A stretch of 64,000 nt of DNA from Vibrio barjaei (GCF_001639065.2 NZ_LQXO02000053.1:124001-188000); one strand, 5' to 3'; counted from the first letter of the stretch, positions 1 through 10,255 are shown. Numbers and translations are program-made. The notes: generated by a model from the sequence alone, not told the origin.

Positions 1-2055
1 CGAAATATTTATGTGAGCATTATTGTGCAGAAGCGTAAATAACTGTTCATTACCTGACTCGGTTTCTATCATAACCATAATAATCTGCGGTACGGATTTA
101 AGCCCTTCACCTGTGATACTATCGATTTGCTGAAGCAAGGCTTCATTTTCTGCAGAAAGACCTGTGTTGACGATTTTAAATCGGTCATGCAACACTGGCT
201 CAAGCTTTGCTTCAATCTTGTCAAATAACTCAGATTTGTAATCTGTGGTTAAGTAAAGTTCTTGCGTCGGTTGACTAAATGGCTTGATGTTTCGTTGTAA
301 GAACGCACTAAATTGCGGACTTTGGTCTTGATACCAGCTGCTGAATTCTTCATGTCTAACCGTATTTGGTAGTAGCGCTAAAAAGTTACTTTCTCCTTCC
401 ATACGTAAGAAGTCCATAAACATACGAGTAATAAGTTGATGGCCAAAGTTTCCATAAACATCAAAGCCTGCGACGAGTAGGTAATGAATACGCTCAAGCA
501 ATGCATAGTCAAGAATCCATGCCGTTTTGGGTTTAGTGCCAACTAGACCTTGAACAACGGACGCACTGTCGAAATGTCTAAAGACTGTTAGCGCAGCATT
601 TTGGTTCTCTCCATCACCGGTCCAAAGTACGTCAGTGGTCAGATGCTTTCCGCCCTTGAACCACGTGTTCATAAACTCTGATTTAGCCTCCAGATATCGA
701 GCTTGTTGATTCGAATACTTCACCCAATTAGTGACTGGAACAGTATTGCTTTCTAACTCACTGGGGAGTTTTAAGTTTTCAGCCTGATCTTGATAAAACT
801 GGTCTACAGCGGGGATATCGGATTTATCTGGATCTAAGAAGAATACCCAAAAACGATCGTTTATTACATTGAGCGCTAACTGTCCGCGGCAAACTGGCCC
901 CTTGATATACGCCATAATTGTGTTTTGCGCATTGTCTAACATAAAGCTAAAGCGTGCCTTCACAGGTATGTCTTTGAAAGCAGTCATAGGATTAGCTGCG
1001 ACATTAATATCGTAGCTCGGCAAGGTTTGAACAACGTAATCCGGTTCAATAAACCATTCATCCCATTGTTCCAGTTTCTGGTCGTTAAGTGCAAACGGCA
1101 TGTGTGTTTTGTCAACAATTGTGCTTCGAACGGGAACTAGACGGTAGTAGACGCGGTCCACACCCGGTGCGTCATAAGGCCTTCTAGTGACGATACGCTT
1201 TAATGGCTCTCCTGGAGGAGTTGCTGAACGAACAATGGTGAAAAATCGACGTTGAGACTCAATTTCGGAAAAATACAAGTGAGACAAATACAAATGTTCA
1301 TATATATAGCGAGCCGCAAGCTGGTTTTTACGAGCACTTTTGTTTAATAGCACTTCATACTTGTCGACCATCATTTGTTCTTCTGACGTCAGCGGGATAG
1401 GCGCGTTCATTTTTGCCCCCCCACCTAACCAAGCAATCAACGTTTGATACTCCGATGGTTCCAAATTAGGCATACCAAAAGGCATTCCCCAAAGCGGGTA
1501 ATCTGATTCATAAGCGTCATATTCTTCAATAGTCGGACAAACTTGAGTGCGATCAATAGAGAAATCAAAGCCTTCAAGTTGTGCCGTTTCTGGAAGAGGA
1601 TGTCTGGCTTTTTGAGTGATCATTCGAGACACCAACCCAGCGTCCAAGTTACCAGCTAATGTCTGTTGACGTTCATTCAAAACAGGAAAGAAGCCCAGTT
1701 CACGCCACTCAGAGGTATTTTGTGCGTCTTCAAATAATCTCGTTGGTTGCGAAGCCGTTAGGCGAGTGCCTTGATATACCATTTCTTTACTAGCTCCTCT
1801 GTCGATTCCATCAACAGAAGACAGTTTTAACTGACAAGGAGCGTCATAACATGCATGACATACAACACAGCGATTATCGATAATAGGTTTAACTTCAGTA
1901 AGAAAATAATCTGCGGTGGGTGAGGTTGGGGTAACGGTTCTTTCTCGGACTTCTGGTTTTCCAAATAGCTGGTCATAGTTTAAGCCAGCGTAAGTGGCAC
2001 AACCAGAAAACACTAGTACAAGTAAATAGAGGACAATACTTTTCGTTTTCATCAT
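1..2055 (-). CDS. cti: Fatty acid cis-trans isomerase, partial (3' end outside window)
   Basis: Periplasmic heme enzyme that turns cis-unsaturated membrane fatty acids into trans forms to stiffen the membrane under solvent or heat stress (family knowledge). Translating the reverse strand from the tandem ATG at 2055/2052 gives 685 open codons to the window edge, so the C-terminus is missing. It starts with a hydrophobic signal ending in FSGC, which could be a lipobox. A cytochrome-c type heme site CVVCH follows near residue 60 in the context RCVVCHACYDAPC, typical of Cti. A weak GAG ribosome site precedes the start. Transcribed away from the OFA carrier, whose terminator lies just upstream. 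Identification is firm from the heme motif and overall sequence. Confidence 0.9.
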   Translation of the reverse strand, partial: MMKTKSIVLYLLVLVFSGCATYAGLNYDQLFGKPEVRERTVTPTSPTADYFLTEVKPIIDNRCVVCHACYDAPCQLKLSSVDGIDRGASKEMVYQGTRLTASQPTRLFEDAQNTSEWRELGFFPVLNERQQTLAGNLDAGLVSRMITQKARHPLPETAQLEGFDFSIDRTQVCPTIEEYDAYESDYPLWGMPFGMPNLEPSEYQTLIAWLGGGAKMNAPIPLTSEEQMMVDKYEVLLNKSARKNQLAARYIYEHLYLSHLYFSEIESQRRFFTIVRSATPPGEPLKRIVTRRPYDAPGVDRVYYRLVPVRSTIVDKTHMPFALNDQKLEQWDEWFIEPDYVVQTLPSYDINVAANPMTAFKDIPVKARFSFMLDNAQNTIMAYIKGPVCRGQLALNVINDRFWVFFLDPDKSDIPAVDQFYQDQAENLKLPSELESNTVPVTNWVKYSNQQARYLEAKSEFMNTWFKGGKHLTTDVLWTGDGENQNAALTVFRHFDSASVVQGLVGTKPKTAWILDYALLERIHYLLVAGFDVYGNFGHQLITRMFMDFLRMEGESNFLALLPNTVRHEEFSSWYQDQSPQFSAFLQRNIKPFSQPTQELYLTTDYKSELFDKIEAKLEPVLHDRFKIVNTGLSAENEALLQQIDSITGEGLKSVPQIIMVMIETESGNEQLFTLLHNNAHINIS

Positions 2056-2145
2056 TAGCTCTCAATGCTACGCAAATTGCGTTTAAATTCCCTGTTATGC
2101 ATAGTGCTAATTTTTGTTAATAAATCAATATTTTTCCAACGTTTA

Positions 2146-2178
2146 ACAAAAAAAAGGCCCAACGGAACGTTGAGCCTT
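2146..2178 (-). terminator. Intrinsic terminator of the OFA carrier gene
   Basis: An 11-bp stem (AAGGCTCAACG with GTTGGGCCTT, one mismatch) is followed on the minus strand by a run of eight or more T. It lies 27 nt past the stop of the MFS gene and separates it from cti. Confidence 0.85.
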
Positions 2179-2204
2179 GGTGAAACGATATTTGTCTAGA
2201 GTTG

Positions 2205-3437
2205 TTAAGCCGCTGAAAGTTGCGCCGCTTTTTGCTCTGAGATTGGTTTAGTAATGAAAGACAGAACCACGCAGACGCCCATCATTGCCGCTGAAATGGT
2301 ATAGGCTAGGTTATAACCACCGCCGTGAGTCATTGAGTAACCAACGATTGCTGCGCCAATTGCACCGCCAATACCCCAAGAGGTATACAGAACGCCGTAG
2401 TTAGTGCCGTAGTTCTTAAGGCCATAATATTCCGCAGTTAGAGAAGGGAATACGGCTAGAAGCGTACCGTAACCAACTGCAGCAACAGCAGTACCTATAA
2501 TCAGCATGAATTCGCTAGTGAAAGTCGAAAACATTACCATGTTTACGCCTTGTAAGATAAACGCTAGCATCAGCGTTCGCACGCCACCAATTTTGTCCGA
2601 TAGAATGCCCGCAGCAATACGACCACCAGAGTTGAAAATAGCAAGTAATGAAGCCAGATAAACAGCATTTGGTAAGTTAGCTTGAACACTTGCGATGTTG
2701 GTGATGTTACCAATTATCATCAAGCCCGCTGCGGCTGCAAATGCATACATGACCCAAAGTGAATAAAATTGAGGCGTTTTAAGCATTGCTTTCCAACCAA
2801 TATCGGCTGCTTTTTTCACCTGAACTGGTGCTTTACCTGCTTTTACTTTCGGTTCCAAAGGAACGTAACCAGCTGGTGGATTATTGATAGTTGCAGCAAG
2901 TGGAACAGCGATGATCAGGACACCAACACCCAGAACCATAAACGCAGAACTGATCCCCATTTGTCCAATCAGAGATGAAGTCAAAGGCGCTAGATAGACG
3001 GCGGCTAATCCAAATCCAGCAGCGATTAGGCCATTAACCATACCTTTCTTAGAAGGGTGGAACCACTTCATAGCAGAAGGAGAAAGACATGCGTAGCCAA
3101 AACCGATTCCTGCACCAGTGATAACACCAAAGGTAATATTTAGCATTAAAACTGATTGAGCAAAGCTTGAAGCGATCATGCCTAAGCCAGTTAGTGTTGC
3201 GCCTAGAATTAGGATGTTACGTGGACCCATACGGTCTTGAAGAATACCCGCAACTAAAAGACAGATCGAGAAGGTGATGGTTGCAATAGCATAAGGAGAA
3301 GAGGCATCAGCAGCACTCCAGCCCCATTCGCTAACTAAAGCTTTATTGAAGACACTCCAAGCATATAGGATGCCAAGACAAAGGTTGATACAGAATCCGG
3401 CAATTAGGATTCGCATAGCTTTATCAATCTTGCTCAT
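2205..3437 (-). CDS. OFA-family MFS transporter (oxalate/formate antiporter type)
   Basis: Inner-membrane major-facilitator protein of 410 residues with about 12 hydrophobic segments. The N-terminal helix GFCINLCLGILYAWSVF and the later GPRNILILGATLTGLGM region are typical of the OFA (oxalate:formate antiporter) group, which exchanges small organic anions; the real substrate cannot be read from sequence. The two halves are joined by a cytoplasmic loop rich in Lys and Pro around residues 185-210. Single gene with its own terminator. A short palindrome CGAAC-AAT-GTTCG lies 18-31 nt upstream of the start (3456-3468) and could be an operator. Confidence 0.85.
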   Translation of the reverse strand: MSKIDKAMRILIAGFCINLCLGILYAWSVFNKALVSEWGWSAADASSPYAIATITFSICLLVAGILQDRMGPRNILILGATLTGLGMIASSFAQSVLMLNITFGVITGAGIGFGYACLSPSAMKWFHPSKKGMVNGLIAAGFGLAAVYLAPLTSSLIGQMGISSAFMVLGVGVLIIAVPLAATINNPPAGYVPLEPKVKAGKAPVQVKKAADIGWKAMLKTPQFYSLWVMYAFAAAAGLMIIGNITNIASVQANLPNAVYLASLLAIFNSGGRIAAGILSDKIGGVRTLMLAFILQGVNMVMFSTFTSEFMLIIGTAVAAVGYGTLLAVFPSLTAEYYGLKNYGTNYGVLYTSWGIGGAIGAAIVGYSMTHGGGYNLAYTISAAMMGVCVVLSFITKPISEQKAAQLSAA

Positions 3438-3940
3438 TTTGGTTCTCTGATATTTCGAACAATGTTCGGGGGGTTAAAAAATCAAATTAAGTTTGCATTT
3501 ATCAACATATGTCGCAAATGAGCGCGGATTATAACCAATAAAACTGTGATTGGAATCGATTTCTTTGAATTAGTTCAAATAAATTCAATCATGTAAATTC
3601 AGTGAAACGTTAAGGTTAATTATATGTTTCATTGGCAGTATTTCCGGTGCTGTTCACAGAAATTAAAATTAATATAAATTCTCTTTCATGTAATTTATTT
3701 GTTAATCTCGTTAATGCTAATAAAAGTAAAATACGTAACATACTGTAAATAAAGGAGAGTAAAGGTAATTGATGTTATCTATTTGTTACAGTGAATAAGG
3801 TGGTGATTTAAACTGGCAAATTGCGTAAAAAACGTGCTTGAATTTCGATAAAATAACGCAGACAATAGATGCAAAATGAGTTTGCATATTTGAAAAATGG
3901 ACATTTCAAACACTATTTTTCTATTTTGTTGAGGTAACTT
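3438..3940. other. Intergenic region, divergent promoters
   Basis: This 503-bp AT-rich gap separates the OFA gene (minus) from the small membrane gene (plus). Besides the CGAAC-AAT-GTTCG palindrome at 3456-3468 I see no coding potential, RNA gene or strong hairpin. It presumably holds both promoters. Confidence 0.5.
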
Positions 3941-4312
3941 ATGTTCATGACTAAGATTTTAATGTTGCTTGGTGTTTCACTTGGAGCAGGTTATGCGGCA
4001 GCTGATCACCTTCACTCATACCTTTTAGGCTTATCTATTGCTTCACTAGCAGTAGGGGCATGTTACATGATTGCTTTTGCAAGCACACGATTCCCTCAAT
4101 TTGCAATGGGCTTGTTGTTGTTAGGCACGATCGCCAAACTAACCGTCACAGTAGTTGGTGTCGGGCTTAGCATCTCAAATGACCTAATTACTTCGCCTAT
4201 TGTATTTGCACTTTCATACCTGTTTTACATTATCGCAGTAAGTTACCTATGGTTTAGCTATAGAGATAGCATTACTCCTGCACCTAAGGTGATGAAATCA
4301 TCTTTGGCTTAA
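3941..4312 (+). CDS. Small inner-membrane protein, four predicted helices
   Basis: A 123-residue hydrophobic protein with about four transmembrane helices (roughly residues 4-22, 28-48, 54-77 and 85-107) and a short polar tail ending near VMKSSLA. I do not recognise a named family; the helix pattern fits a small integral membrane protein of unknown role. A GAGG ribosome site sits 6 nt before the ATG at 3941; a second ATG two codons later is possible. It stands alone between the OFA gene and the heme receptor and is closed by a strong terminator. Confidence 0.75.
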   Translation: MFMTKILMLLGVSLGAGYAAADHLHSYLLGLSIASLAVGACYMIAFASTRFPQFAMGLLLLGTIAKLTVTVVGVGLSISNDLITSPIVFALSYLFYIIAVSYLWFSYRDSITPAPKVMKSSLA

Positions 4313-4332
4313 AGCTATCATTCAAATTCTCT

Positions 4333-4363
4333 AAAAAAGGAAGGTTTTTACCTTCCTTTTTTT
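4333..4363 (+). terminator. Intrinsic terminator
   Basis: Stem GGAAGG / CCTTCC with loop TTTTTA, flanked by A6 and followed by T7, 20 nt after the small membrane gene. Confidence 0.9.
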
Positions 4364-4445
4364 GTACCTAAAATCTCATATAAAAAAGAGTGCATACGTT
4401 AGTGTACTTCAATACAAAGATGAAATAATTCTCAGAAACACAAGT

Positions 4446-4464
4446 AGTAATGATAGTAATTCGT
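4446..4464 (+). promoter_or_regulatory. Fur-like box upstream of heme receptor
   Basis: The 19-mer here matches the Fur consensus GATAATGATAATCATTATC at 12 of 19 positions, including an unbroken TAATGATA. It lies about 60 nt before the receptor start. Iron repression of heme receptors by Fur is well established; use of this site is inferred. Confidence 0.5.
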
Positions 4465-4524
4465 ATTTATATTTGTAATAATCGACAGCCTTGATGTTAT
4501 TCGAACAGATATAAAGAAGGAACT

Positions 4525-6558
4525 ATGAAACTTAAACTGTCGATTATCGCTAGCTCTGTGGTGCTAGCACTTTCTGCAAATGCTATGGCAGAAGAGGATG
4601 TGTCTTCTCTGAATGAAGTTGTCGTTACAGGTTCCCGAGCGGAAAAAACCGATCAGGACAAAACTCGTTCTGTAGCTAAGGTCGATTTGGAGAAACTCGA
4701 TGAAATCCAGCCTAACTCGGTAGCAGAAGCCATAAAATACGAACCCAATGTATCAGTTGCCGGAGCAAATGTACCAGGAAATCAATCAATAAACATTCGA
4801 GGATTAAGTGGTAACAAGGTTCTTCAAATTATTGATGGTAACCGCCAAAACATGCAGTACGGACATCGACCTACTTACTTTTTAGACCCATCTCTTTTAG
4901 GTAGCGTCGAAGTTGTAAAAGGCCCAATCAGTTCGTTATACGGGTCTGGTGCTATAGGTGGAGTAGTAGTACAGAATACCCTGAGCGCTGACGATATCGT
5001 TGAAGAAAGCGGTTTAGGAGGTCGCGTAAAAGTTGGTTACCAAGACAATGGTGATGTTTGGACAAATACCGCTGCTTTAGCAAACAAAAATGACAACATT
5101 GATTGGATTCTCGCTGGTAGCTACAAAGACAGTGGTTACATGAAACAAGGTGATGGTTCGACACTTTACGGTACAGAGGCTACTAACAAAACCGGTCTTG
5201 CCAAGTTTAACTGGCAAATCAACGAAGCACACAAACTTGGATTTAACCTTCGTTATGCTGATTTAGATGGCCGCCCGCCTGTAGTAGGTGATTCTAGTGG
5301 TCAACTTAATGATCCTGATGGCTTGATTAGTCGCCGCACTAAAGATCAATCCTATGGCGTCAACTACGCATTTAACCCGAATAATCCTTGGGTTAACCTA
5401 GAAGCCTCCTTATATAGAAATGATACTAAGATCACCGAAAACGACCCCTCTATAGCTGGTGAAGATGTATCTCAACTAAACACCACAGGGTTCAATTTGA
5501 CGAACCAGTCTGAATCAGGAAAATTGAAGTTATTCACCGGTGTAGATGGTTATTTAGATGAGCTAGATGCAGCACGAGCTGCATCAGTTTCGGGGAGACC
5601 TGAATTACCTAAAGATGCACAAACTTCAGTAGTTGGAGCATTTGGCTATATCAATTATCAAATTGTGGATTCATTAGTCGCAGACTTGGGAGTCAGATAT
5701 GATTCTTTCACATCTAAAGCTCAAGGTTATGACGATAATAACCAGTCGGCATGGTCACCATCTGTAGGTCTGTTGTGGCAAGCTAAGCATTGGATGGCTT
5801 GGTCAATTAGATATGACGAAGCGTTCCGAGCGCCTGATACATCAGAGCTTTATATGAGTGGAACACACTTTGCCTTTGGACCAGGTGGTCCTAGCAACAT
5901 CTTTGTTCCAAACCCAGAACTGAACCCAGAGAAATCTCACAACATCGAGCTTAAGGGACAATTTAACTTTGAAAATGTATTCGCTGATGACTCTTTAGAC
6001 ATAACAGCAACAGCATTCCAAAACAAAGTTAAAGACTTTATCAACTTAGATGTAGACATGACACCTTCTGGCTCGTGTGGTATTGGTGGTTCGCTTGAGG
6101 GGTGTGCAGGTACAAGTAGATCTAGCAATATCGATAACGCAGAACTTACCGGTTATGAAGTAGCAGCGGACTATCGTTGGCAGCAGTTATTGGTCGGCTT
6201 ATCTTATGGTCAAACTCGTGGTAAAGATACCGATACTGATGAATGGATTACTAACATTCCCGCGGATAAATGGGTTGCACATTTACAATATGGTTTTTGG
6301 AATATCGACACTAAAATCGGTACAAGAGCTACTTTCGTAAGTGCACAAGATAGAGTTCCAACAGGTTACGCTGAAGGGCCGTTTGACTCTTACCAACTTG
6401 TTGACTTTTATGCATCTTGGGAACCTACAAGCAACCTCGAAGGGCTAAAGGTTGACCTATCTTTAATTAACGCCTTTGATGAAAATTATAGAACAGCTTG
6501 GACTCAAGTATATCAGCCAGGGCGCTCTGTTCGTTTGAATGCTCAGTATACATTTTAA
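4525..6558 (+). CDS. TonB-dependent heme/hemoglobin receptor (HutA/HutR type)
   Basis: Outer-membrane receptor of 677 residues that takes up heme using TonB energy. It has a signal peptide (cleavage near SANAMA-EE), a TonB box EVVVTGSR at about residues 30-37, a plug domain, and a 22-strand barrel ending in aromatic QYTF. The FRAP box (FRAPDTSELY) followed by NPEL, with a His in between, is the diagnostic motif of heme receptors. Ribosome site AAGGA lies 7 nt before the ATG. A Fur-like box upstream suggests iron repression. Downstream lies a LysR gene with its own start signals. Vibrios carry several such receptors (HutA, HutR, HupA, HasR), and I cannot choose among them without alignment. 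Confidence 0.88.
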   Translation: MKLKLSIIASSVVLALSANAMAEEDVSSLNEVVVTGSRAEKTDQDKTRSVAKVDLEKLDEIQPNSVAEAIKYEPNVSVAGANVPGNQSINIRGLSGNKVLQIIDGNRQNMQYGHRPTYFLDPSLLGSVEVVKGPISSLYGSGAIGGVVVQNTLSADDIVEESGLGGRVKVGYQDNGDVWTNTAALANKNDNIDWILAGSYKDSGYMKQGDGSTLYGTEATNKTGLAKFNWQINEAHKLGFNLRYADLDGRPPVVGDSSGQLNDPDGLISRRTKDQSYGVNYAFNPNNPWVNLEASLYRNDTKITENDPSIAGEDVSQLNTTGFNLTNQSESGKLKLFTGVDGYLDELDAARAASVSGRPELPKDAQTSVVGAFGYINYQIVDSLVADLGVRYDSFTSKAQGYDDNNQSAWSPSVGLLWQAKHWMAWSIRYDEAFRAPDTSELYMSGTHFAFGPGGPSNIFVPNPELNPEKSHNIELKGQFNFENVFADDSLDITATAFQNKVKDFINLDVDMTPSGSCGIGGSLEGCAGTSRSSNIDNAELTGYEVAADYRWQQLLVGLSYGQTRGKDTDTDEWITNIPADKWVAHLQYGFWNIDTKIGTRATFVSAQDRVPTGYAEGPFDSYQLVDFYASWEPTSNLEGLKVDLSLINAFDENYRTAWTQVYQPGRSVRLNAQYTF

Positions 6559-6588
6559 AATGGTCTGATGTTAAAAGGCTCTAATGTA

Positions 6589-6620
6589 AAAAGCGGCTTC
6601 TAAATGAAGTCGCTTTTTTT
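6589..6620 (+). terminator. Intrinsic terminator of the heme receptor
   Basis: Stem AAAGCGGCTTC / GAAGTCGCTTT with one wobble pair, loop TAAAT, followed by T7. Confidence 0.85.
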
Positions 6621-6673
6621 ATTTGCTCTAGATTGTATTATATATTCATCTGTTTCATTAATAAGGAAGTTAA

Positions 6674-7561
6674 GTGCATAACCCAATAACACTAGAAGCC
6701 CTCCATATTCTTGATGCTATTGAAAGAAGAGGCTCGTTTGCTGCAGCTGCGTCGGAACTCGATAAAGCAACGTCATCCCTGAGCTATCAAATTCAAAAGC
6801 TTGAGCAAGATTTAGATATCATGATCTTTGACCGTTCGGGCCATAAAGCATCTTTAACGGATGCCGGAAAGCTAATTCTAGAGAGAGGGCGAGTCATACT
6901 CCAAGCAACAGAGAATATGGTCAATGAGGCACGTTTACTCGCAAATGGATGGGAGCTCGACCTTACGATTGCATACGACAGCATTATTCCTGTTGGCAAT
7001 TTTTTTGATTTAGTCGATAAACTTGGCATGGTGAGCAAAACCAGAGTCAAACTAGAGGAAGAGGTGTTAGCGGGTTGTTGGGAGTCACTAAATGAAGATC
7101 GTTGTGCCTTGTTGGTGTGCCCTCAACCTGAAGTCGTGCCTCAAGGGGTAAAAACACAAGTACTCGGACCCATGTCAATGACCTGGGTCGCTGCAACAGA
7201 TCATTACGTACATAAACGTAGTGGTGTTTTTGACAGTAGCGCTCGCGAAAAATATCGCGTTATTGCTATAGCCGATACTGCGAGAGAACAACCAGCGTTG
7301 AGCGTTAATATCCTAGAGAAGCAGCCGCGTCTTACGGTATCAAATTTGGTGACTAAAATAGATGCATTGGTAAAAGGGCTTGGGATTGGGACTTTACCAA
7401 CACAAGTAGCTGATACGTTGATCAGAGAAGGTAAGCTCAAACGAATCAAAGACACCGATGAAGTGACCATAGATATTGTTATGGCTTGGAAAAGAAACAA
7501 TATTGGAGAGGCCAAGTCTTGGTGTATACGCCATTTAGCCAACACTTGGGATCTACAATAA
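6674..7561 (+). CDS. LysR-family transcriptional regulator (YhaJ-like)
   Basis: A 295-residue regulator. The N-terminal winged helix-turn-helix (residues about 6-65: ALHILDAIERRGSFAAAA, then SLSYQIQKLEQDL) binds DNA, and the effector domain begins with DLTIAYDSIIP near residue 96, resembling E. coli YhaJ. It starts at GTG 6674, preceded by AAGGAAG at 6-7 nt. It follows the heme receptor but a terminator separates them, so co-regulation is only a guess. Its 3' end converges on patZ with a 9-bp gap. Effector and targets are unknown. Confidence 0.88.
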   Translation: MHNPITLEALHILDAIERRGSFAAAASELDKATSSLSYQIQKLEQDLDIMIFDRSGHKASLTDAGKLILERGRVILQATENMVNEARLLANGWELDLTIAYDSIIPVGNFFDLVDKLGMVSKTRVKLEEEVLAGCWESLNEDRCALLVCPQPEVVPQGVKTQVLGPMSMTWVAATDHYVHKRSGVFDSSAREKYRVIAIADTAREQPALSVNILEKQPRLTVSNLVTKIDALVKGLGIGTLPTQVADTLIREGKLKRIKDTDEVTIDIVMAWKRNNIGEAKSWCIRHLANTWDLQ

Positions 7562-7570
7562 TTGCTCAAG

Positions 7571-10255
7571 TTATCGATTTAACACTAAAACCATATCTGC
7601 TACGCCATCTTCGAATTGTACGTCTAGCTCAAAACCCAATTTTTGAGCTAGCGTTAGCATCCCGCGGTTTGTCGGCATGGTCATGCCAGAAATCTGTCTA
7701 GTCTTCTTACTTTTACAATAATCAATAATTTTGTTCATTAATACTCGCCCAAGCCCTTTGCCTTTCAAATCTGAACGTATCAATATGGCGAACTCGGCGT
7801 CAGAATTGTCGGGTGTAACTAAAACCCTAGAGACTCCGATGATATGTGGACTAGCGTAACTAAGATCAACAGCGACAAATGCCATTTCACGGTCGTAATC
7901 GATTTGAGTTAAGTTTGCTAACGCCTCATGATTGAACTCTCCGACATCTGAGAAAAAACGTTTATAAAGGTCTTCTTTGGTGACGTTATTAATGAAGTCT
8001 GCATGAAAAGGTTCATCCTCAGGTCGAATAGGGCGTAATGAAATTTTGGAGCCATCTTTCAAGGTTATGAACTCCTCCATCTCAGTTGGATACGGCCTGA
8101 TTGCGAGTCGAGCTTGAGGTTCACCTTCGTAGCCTTTTATTACCACTGAAGCATCTAATATAGTGATGTCATCACCATTCAAAAGGAGTGGGTGGATATC
8201 TAACTCGTGAATCTCCGGACAAGCGACAATGATCTGCGAAATTTTTACTAAAAACTGAGCTAAGTTGCCTAAATTCACCGGATTAGGAGATTGCTGGAAT
8301 CTTAAAGTTCCTTTATTGATTGCATTAATAATTAAGTAACGAGCCAGAGCCATATTAACTGGAGGCAATGCGGTGACTGCCTCTTTTTCAATTTTCCAGT
8401 CTGAGCCGCCTTGACCCAGAAATATTGCGGGTCCGAACGTAGCATCGGTGATCACTTTGACACGAATCTCTTGACCACCTGCAATTTTAGCCATTTGTTG
8501 AACCGTCAATCCTTCAATTCTGGCTTCAGGATAGGAAAGCTTGGTTCGATCGAGTATTGACTGTGCCGCGCTACTAACTTCGTTGGCATCTCTCAAGTTT
8601 AACATGACGCCATGTATATCAGACTTGTGAGGGATATCTGGAGAACGGAGTTTAACTGTGACAGGGTAACCAATATTTTCCGCTAGATGAATCGCCTCGG
8701 TCGGATCATGTGCCAACCAAGTAGGTAGTGTGGGAAGTTCAAATAAATCAAATAGTTGCTCACAAATATGAGATTCGAGTTGCGTGTATTCTTTATCTTC
8801 TGATATGGATTCTACATGGGATGTGAGCCATTCGTGAGCTTTAGAAAGTTGCTCAGTGGTGTACGAATCTGTCGTTGTCGGTGTTTCCATTAACTGCCAC
8901 TGATTTCGTCGGTATTCTACCAAATGCATGAAGGCCGTGACTGCACTCTCGGGAGTTCTGTATGTTGGTATGCCATGATCGGTAAATAGAAGTCGAGCCT
9001 CTTTAGCTGTCGCTTCTCCAGACCAGTTAGTTAAAACGTTAAACCGTTTGGACTTAGGATGTTTTTGGATCGTTTCAATCAGATCCGCAGCCGTCTGCTT
9101 CGAATCCGCTGTAGCAGATGGGCTATGCATGATTAGAATAGCATCCACTTCATCACTGTCTAAGACTATGCTTAGTGCGTCACAATACCTTTTCGCTGTT
9201 GCATCACCAACGAGGTCAATAGGGTTTCCATTGGACCAAGTGTCAGGCAAAACCTTAGACAGTTTAGTTATTGTCTCATCGGAAAGTTGGGCGATACTAC
9301 CACCTCTATCGGTTAGCGTATCCAATGCCATGTTTGCTGGTCCAATTCCATTGGTTATCACAGCAAGTCTTTCTCCACGAAGCGGGACGGAATGTGTTAA
9401 CGTTTCTACTGCTGCGAATAGTTCGTGCGTGTTGTTTACCCGTAGCATACCGGCGCGCTGGATCGCCGAGTCGTAAACGATATCAAATGAGTGGTAATCA
9501 TGGCCTTGGACTAAATTAGTCAGGTTGTTTCTACCTGCTTTTAAGACCAAAATCCGACGGTTACGCGAGGCAGCGCGCGCTGCCGACATAAAACGGCGAG
9601 CATCGCGAATGGAGTCTACATACAATAAAATGGATTCAGTCTTACTGTCTCGAGCTAGGTAATCAAGTAACTCGTCAAAATCCACATCCAATCCGGAACC
9701 AATAGATAAGAATGCCGAAAAACCTATGCTCTTATCATTGGCCCAATCAAGTATAGTGGTGCAAACGGCTGATGATTGAGATATGAATGCCAGTTTACCT
9801 GGCTTACAATTAACGGGAGAAAATGACGCATTGAAATTTTGCCAAGGCAAAAGGATGCCAAGACTATTTGGACCCAATATGCGCATTCCAGACCGCTGCG
9901 CTATCTGAAGACATTTTTGTTCTATCGTTGTCGTTTCATCAAACGGACGACTCATATCTGATGCCATCACGATAACCGTCTTAACGCCAGAAATCGCAAG
10001 ATCGTTGAATAAATCTACGTTTCGCTCACCTTTAGTGCATAAGATGGCTACATCTGGCTTTAATGGGAGTTCACTCACTGCACGATAGCAGAGTATGCCG
10101 TTAACTGACTTATATCGAGGGTGGACAGGCAAAATCGTGCCTTGATAACCTCCTAAGAGAAGGTTTTTAATCACTACGCTACCAGCTCGATGAGGCTTTA
10201 TCGATGCGCCGATAACAGCAATAGAAGATGGCTTGAAAAGTGTATCTAACGACAT
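7571..10255 (-). CDS. patZ: Protein lysine acetyltransferase PatZ/YfiQ type
   Basis: Cytosolic enzyme that acetylates lysines of metabolic proteins such as acetyl-CoA synthetase, controlling acetate use. The 894 residues match the E. coli PatZ/YfiQ layout: an NDP-forming acyl-CoA synthetase-like part (CoA-binding Rossmann start SIAVIGAS at about residue 11, ligase domains, ATP-grasp region about 480-700) and a C-terminal GNAT domain (about 735-890) with acetyl-CoA loop LKGKGLGRVL. In ADP-forming acyl-CoA synthetases a phospho-histidine precedes the YDSAIQRAGMLRV region; by eye no His aligns exactly there, as expected for a non-synthetase homologue. Divergent from a SPOR lipoprotein with a CRP-like site between. 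Confidence 0.9.
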   Translation of the reverse strand: MSLDTLFKPSSIAVIGASIKPHRAGSVVIKNLLLGGYQGTILPVHPRYKSVNGILCYRAVSELPLKPDVAILCTKGERNVDLFNDLAISGVKTVIVMASDMSRPFDETTTIEQKCLQIAQRSGMRILGPNSLGILLPWQNFNASFSPVNCKPGKLAFISQSSAVCTTILDWANDKSIGFSAFLSIGSGLDVDFDELLDYLARDSKTESILLYVDSIRDARRFMSAARAASRNRRILVLKAGRNNLTNLVQGHDYHSFDIVYDSAIQRAGMLRVNNTHELFAAVETLTHSVPLRGERLAVITNGIGPANMALDTLTDRGGSIAQLSDETITKLSKVLPDTWSNGNPIDLVGDATAKRYCDALSIVLDSDEVDAILIMHSPSATADSKQTAADLIETIQKHPKSKRFNVLTNWSGEATAKEARLLFTDHGIPTYRTPESAVTAFMHLVEYRRNQWQLMETPTTTDSYTTEQLSKAHEWLTSHVESISEDKEYTQLESHICEQLFDLFELPTLPTWLAHDPTEAIHLAENIGYPVTVKLRSPDIPHKSDIHGVMLNLRDANEVSSAAQSILDRTKLSYPEARIEGLTVQQMAKIAGGQEIRVKVITDATFGPAIFLGQGGSDWKIEKEAVTALPPVNMALARYLIINAINKGTLRFQQSPNPVNLGNLAQFLVKISQIIVACPEIHELDIHPLLLNGDDITILDASVVIKGYEGEPQARLAIRPYPTEMEEFITLKDGSKISLRPIRPEDEPFHADFINNVTKEDLYKRFFSDVGEFNHEALANLTQIDYDREMAFVAVDLSYASPHIIGVSRVLVTPDNSDAEFAILIRSDLKGKGLGRVLMNKIIDYCKSKKTRQISGMTMPTNRGMLTLAQKLGFELDVQFEDGVADMVLVLNR

